A stretch of DNA of 5,507 nucleotides, from NCBI GenBank assembly GCA_005883365.1, contig VAXA01000296.1, positions 1 to 5,507 on the forward strand. The letters run 5' to 3'. Positions within the stretch are counted from its first letter, which is position 1. Each line of letters begins with the position of its first letter. The position numbers were made by a program, and so were the translations under genes. Origin of the DNA: Actinomycetota bacterium (GTDB taxonomy: Bacteria; Actinomycetota; Thermoleophilia; Gaiellales; Gaiellaceae). This document shows positions 5,035 to 5,507 of this stretch, piece by piece. The notes below the pieces were generated by a model. That model made no database searches. It saw only the letters and a list, made by a program, of their open reading frames with translations, and was not told the DNA's origin.

Positions 5035-5507
5035 GTGGGGGGCGTCGAGGCAGAGCAGACCCGCGCCGCCAAGGTGCAGGACGCGCTGTACCGCATCGCC
5101 GAGCTCGCGAGCGCGGCGCAGGACATGCAGGAGTTCTACCGTGCGATCCACGAGGTCGTCGGCGAGCTCATGTATGCGAACAACCTCTTCATCGCGCTCT
5201 ACGACGAGGAGCGTCAGCTGATCAGCTGGCCGTATTACGCAGACGAGGTCGACGCCGAATGTCCCGACCCGAACCAGTGGTTCGAGTTCGGGCAGGGTGA
5301 AGCGCGCGGCGCGACGGCATACGTGCTCCGGACCGGCAAGCCGCAGCACCTTACGAGGGCTGGGATCACGGAGCTCGTCGAGCGCGGGGAGATCGACCTG
5401 CTCGGAGAGCTGCCCGAGGACTCGCTCGGCGTGCCGCTCAAGTCCAAGGATGCGCGGCCGGTCGGGGTGCTCGTCGTCCAGTCCTACACGAAGGACGTCC
5501 AATACAC
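5035..5507 (+). CDS. GAF-domain signalling protein, N-terminal part (3' truncated by window edge)
   Basis: The frame runs open from GTG 5035 to the window end, giving 157 complete codons. A short helical lead (residues about 8-30, including RAAKVQDALYRIAELASAA) enters a GAF sensory domain. Recognisable stretches are EFYRAIHEVVGELMYANNLF, IALYDEERQLISWPYYADEV, GATAYVLRTGKP and, near the edge, LGVPLKSK followed by VGVLVVQSYTKDVQYT. GAF domains bind small ligands or haem or mediate dimerisation, and control an attached output. The output module lies beyond the edge; relatives of this GAF type carry histidine kinase, GGDEF/EAL or nucleotide cyclase domains, and nothing here chooses between them. 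The nearby ATG at 5030 is in another frame. GTG 5035 fits the upstream promoter as a leaderless start. The gene is divergent from the ligase with 49 bases between starts. Confidence 0.88.
   Translation, partial: MGGVEAEQTRAAKVQDALYRIAELASAAQDMQEFYRAIHEVVGELMYANNLFIALYDEERQLISWPYYADEVDAECPDPNQWFEFGQGEARGATAYVLRTGKPQHLTRAGITELVERGEIDLLGELPEDSLGVPLKSKDARPVGVLVVQSYTKDVQY

Noticed and set aside
2995..5502. Very long minus-strand open frame of 835 codons across the polymerase, ligase and GAF genes
   Set aside because: It is antisense to three genes with intact motifs, its product is a low-complexity Arg/Ala/Pro/Leu-rich sequence, and GC-rich codon bias opens such frames routinely.
1..5507. CRISPR arrays, insertion sequences, toxin-antitoxin or phage-defence clusters
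   Set aside because: No regularly spaced repeats, terminal inverted repeats, transposase motifs or defence-type domains were visible on either strand.

Overview
The window is GC-rich, densely coded DNA. Strong GC bias at third codon positions, several starts with no Shine-Dalgarno sequence, and the protein families present point to an actinobacterium. The particular HTH-TPR regulator and GAF protein look most like those of the Thermoleophilia (Gaiellales/Solirubrobacterales). That class-level placement is inference from remembered family resemblance, not a search.

Layout, left to right: (1) the C-terminal part of an aerobic FAD-dependent glycerol-3-phosphate dehydrogenase (glpD, +, cut by the left edge). 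(2) Tail to tail with it, 9 bases apart, a 432-aa XRE-type HTH regulator with a long TPR array (-). (3) A non-ORF stretch of about 340 bases (2131-2473). It holds a probable 29-codon membrane/secreted peptide gene (-) with its own ribosome binding site, an upstream promoter-like pair and a downstream hairpin, plus an AT-rich promoter island shared with the next gene. (4) A small DUF3892-like gene (+) that seems to lack a canonical start codon at its natural start and may begin at ATC. (5) A complete tRNA-Ser(GGA), followed by a perfect 11-bp hairpin. (6) A stand-alone LigD-type primase-polymerase (+). (7) Converging on it, with the two TAG stops sharing the palindrome CTAG, a stand-alone ATP-dependent DNA ligase of the LigC type (-). 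(8) Divergent from the ligase across only 49 bases, the N-terminal GAF domain of a signalling protein (+, cut by the right edge).

The polymerase and ligase form a recognisable functional pair. Together they resemble the mycobacterial Prim-PolC/LigC gap-filling and sealing pair rather than the fused, Ku-dependent LigD. No Ku gene and no LigD 3'-phosphoesterase domain lie in the window. The glycerol-phosphate, regulator, tRNA and GAF genes show no obvious functional link to the repair pair.

The least ordinary items are the unlisted 29-aa peptide gene directly upstream of an HTH-TPR regulator, the apparent ATC start of the DUF3892-like gene, and a recurring arrangement in which a -10-like hexamer sits 6-9 bases before the start codon with no Shine-Dalgarno. 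I see no insertion sequence, CRISPR array, attachment-site duplication or prophage signal.
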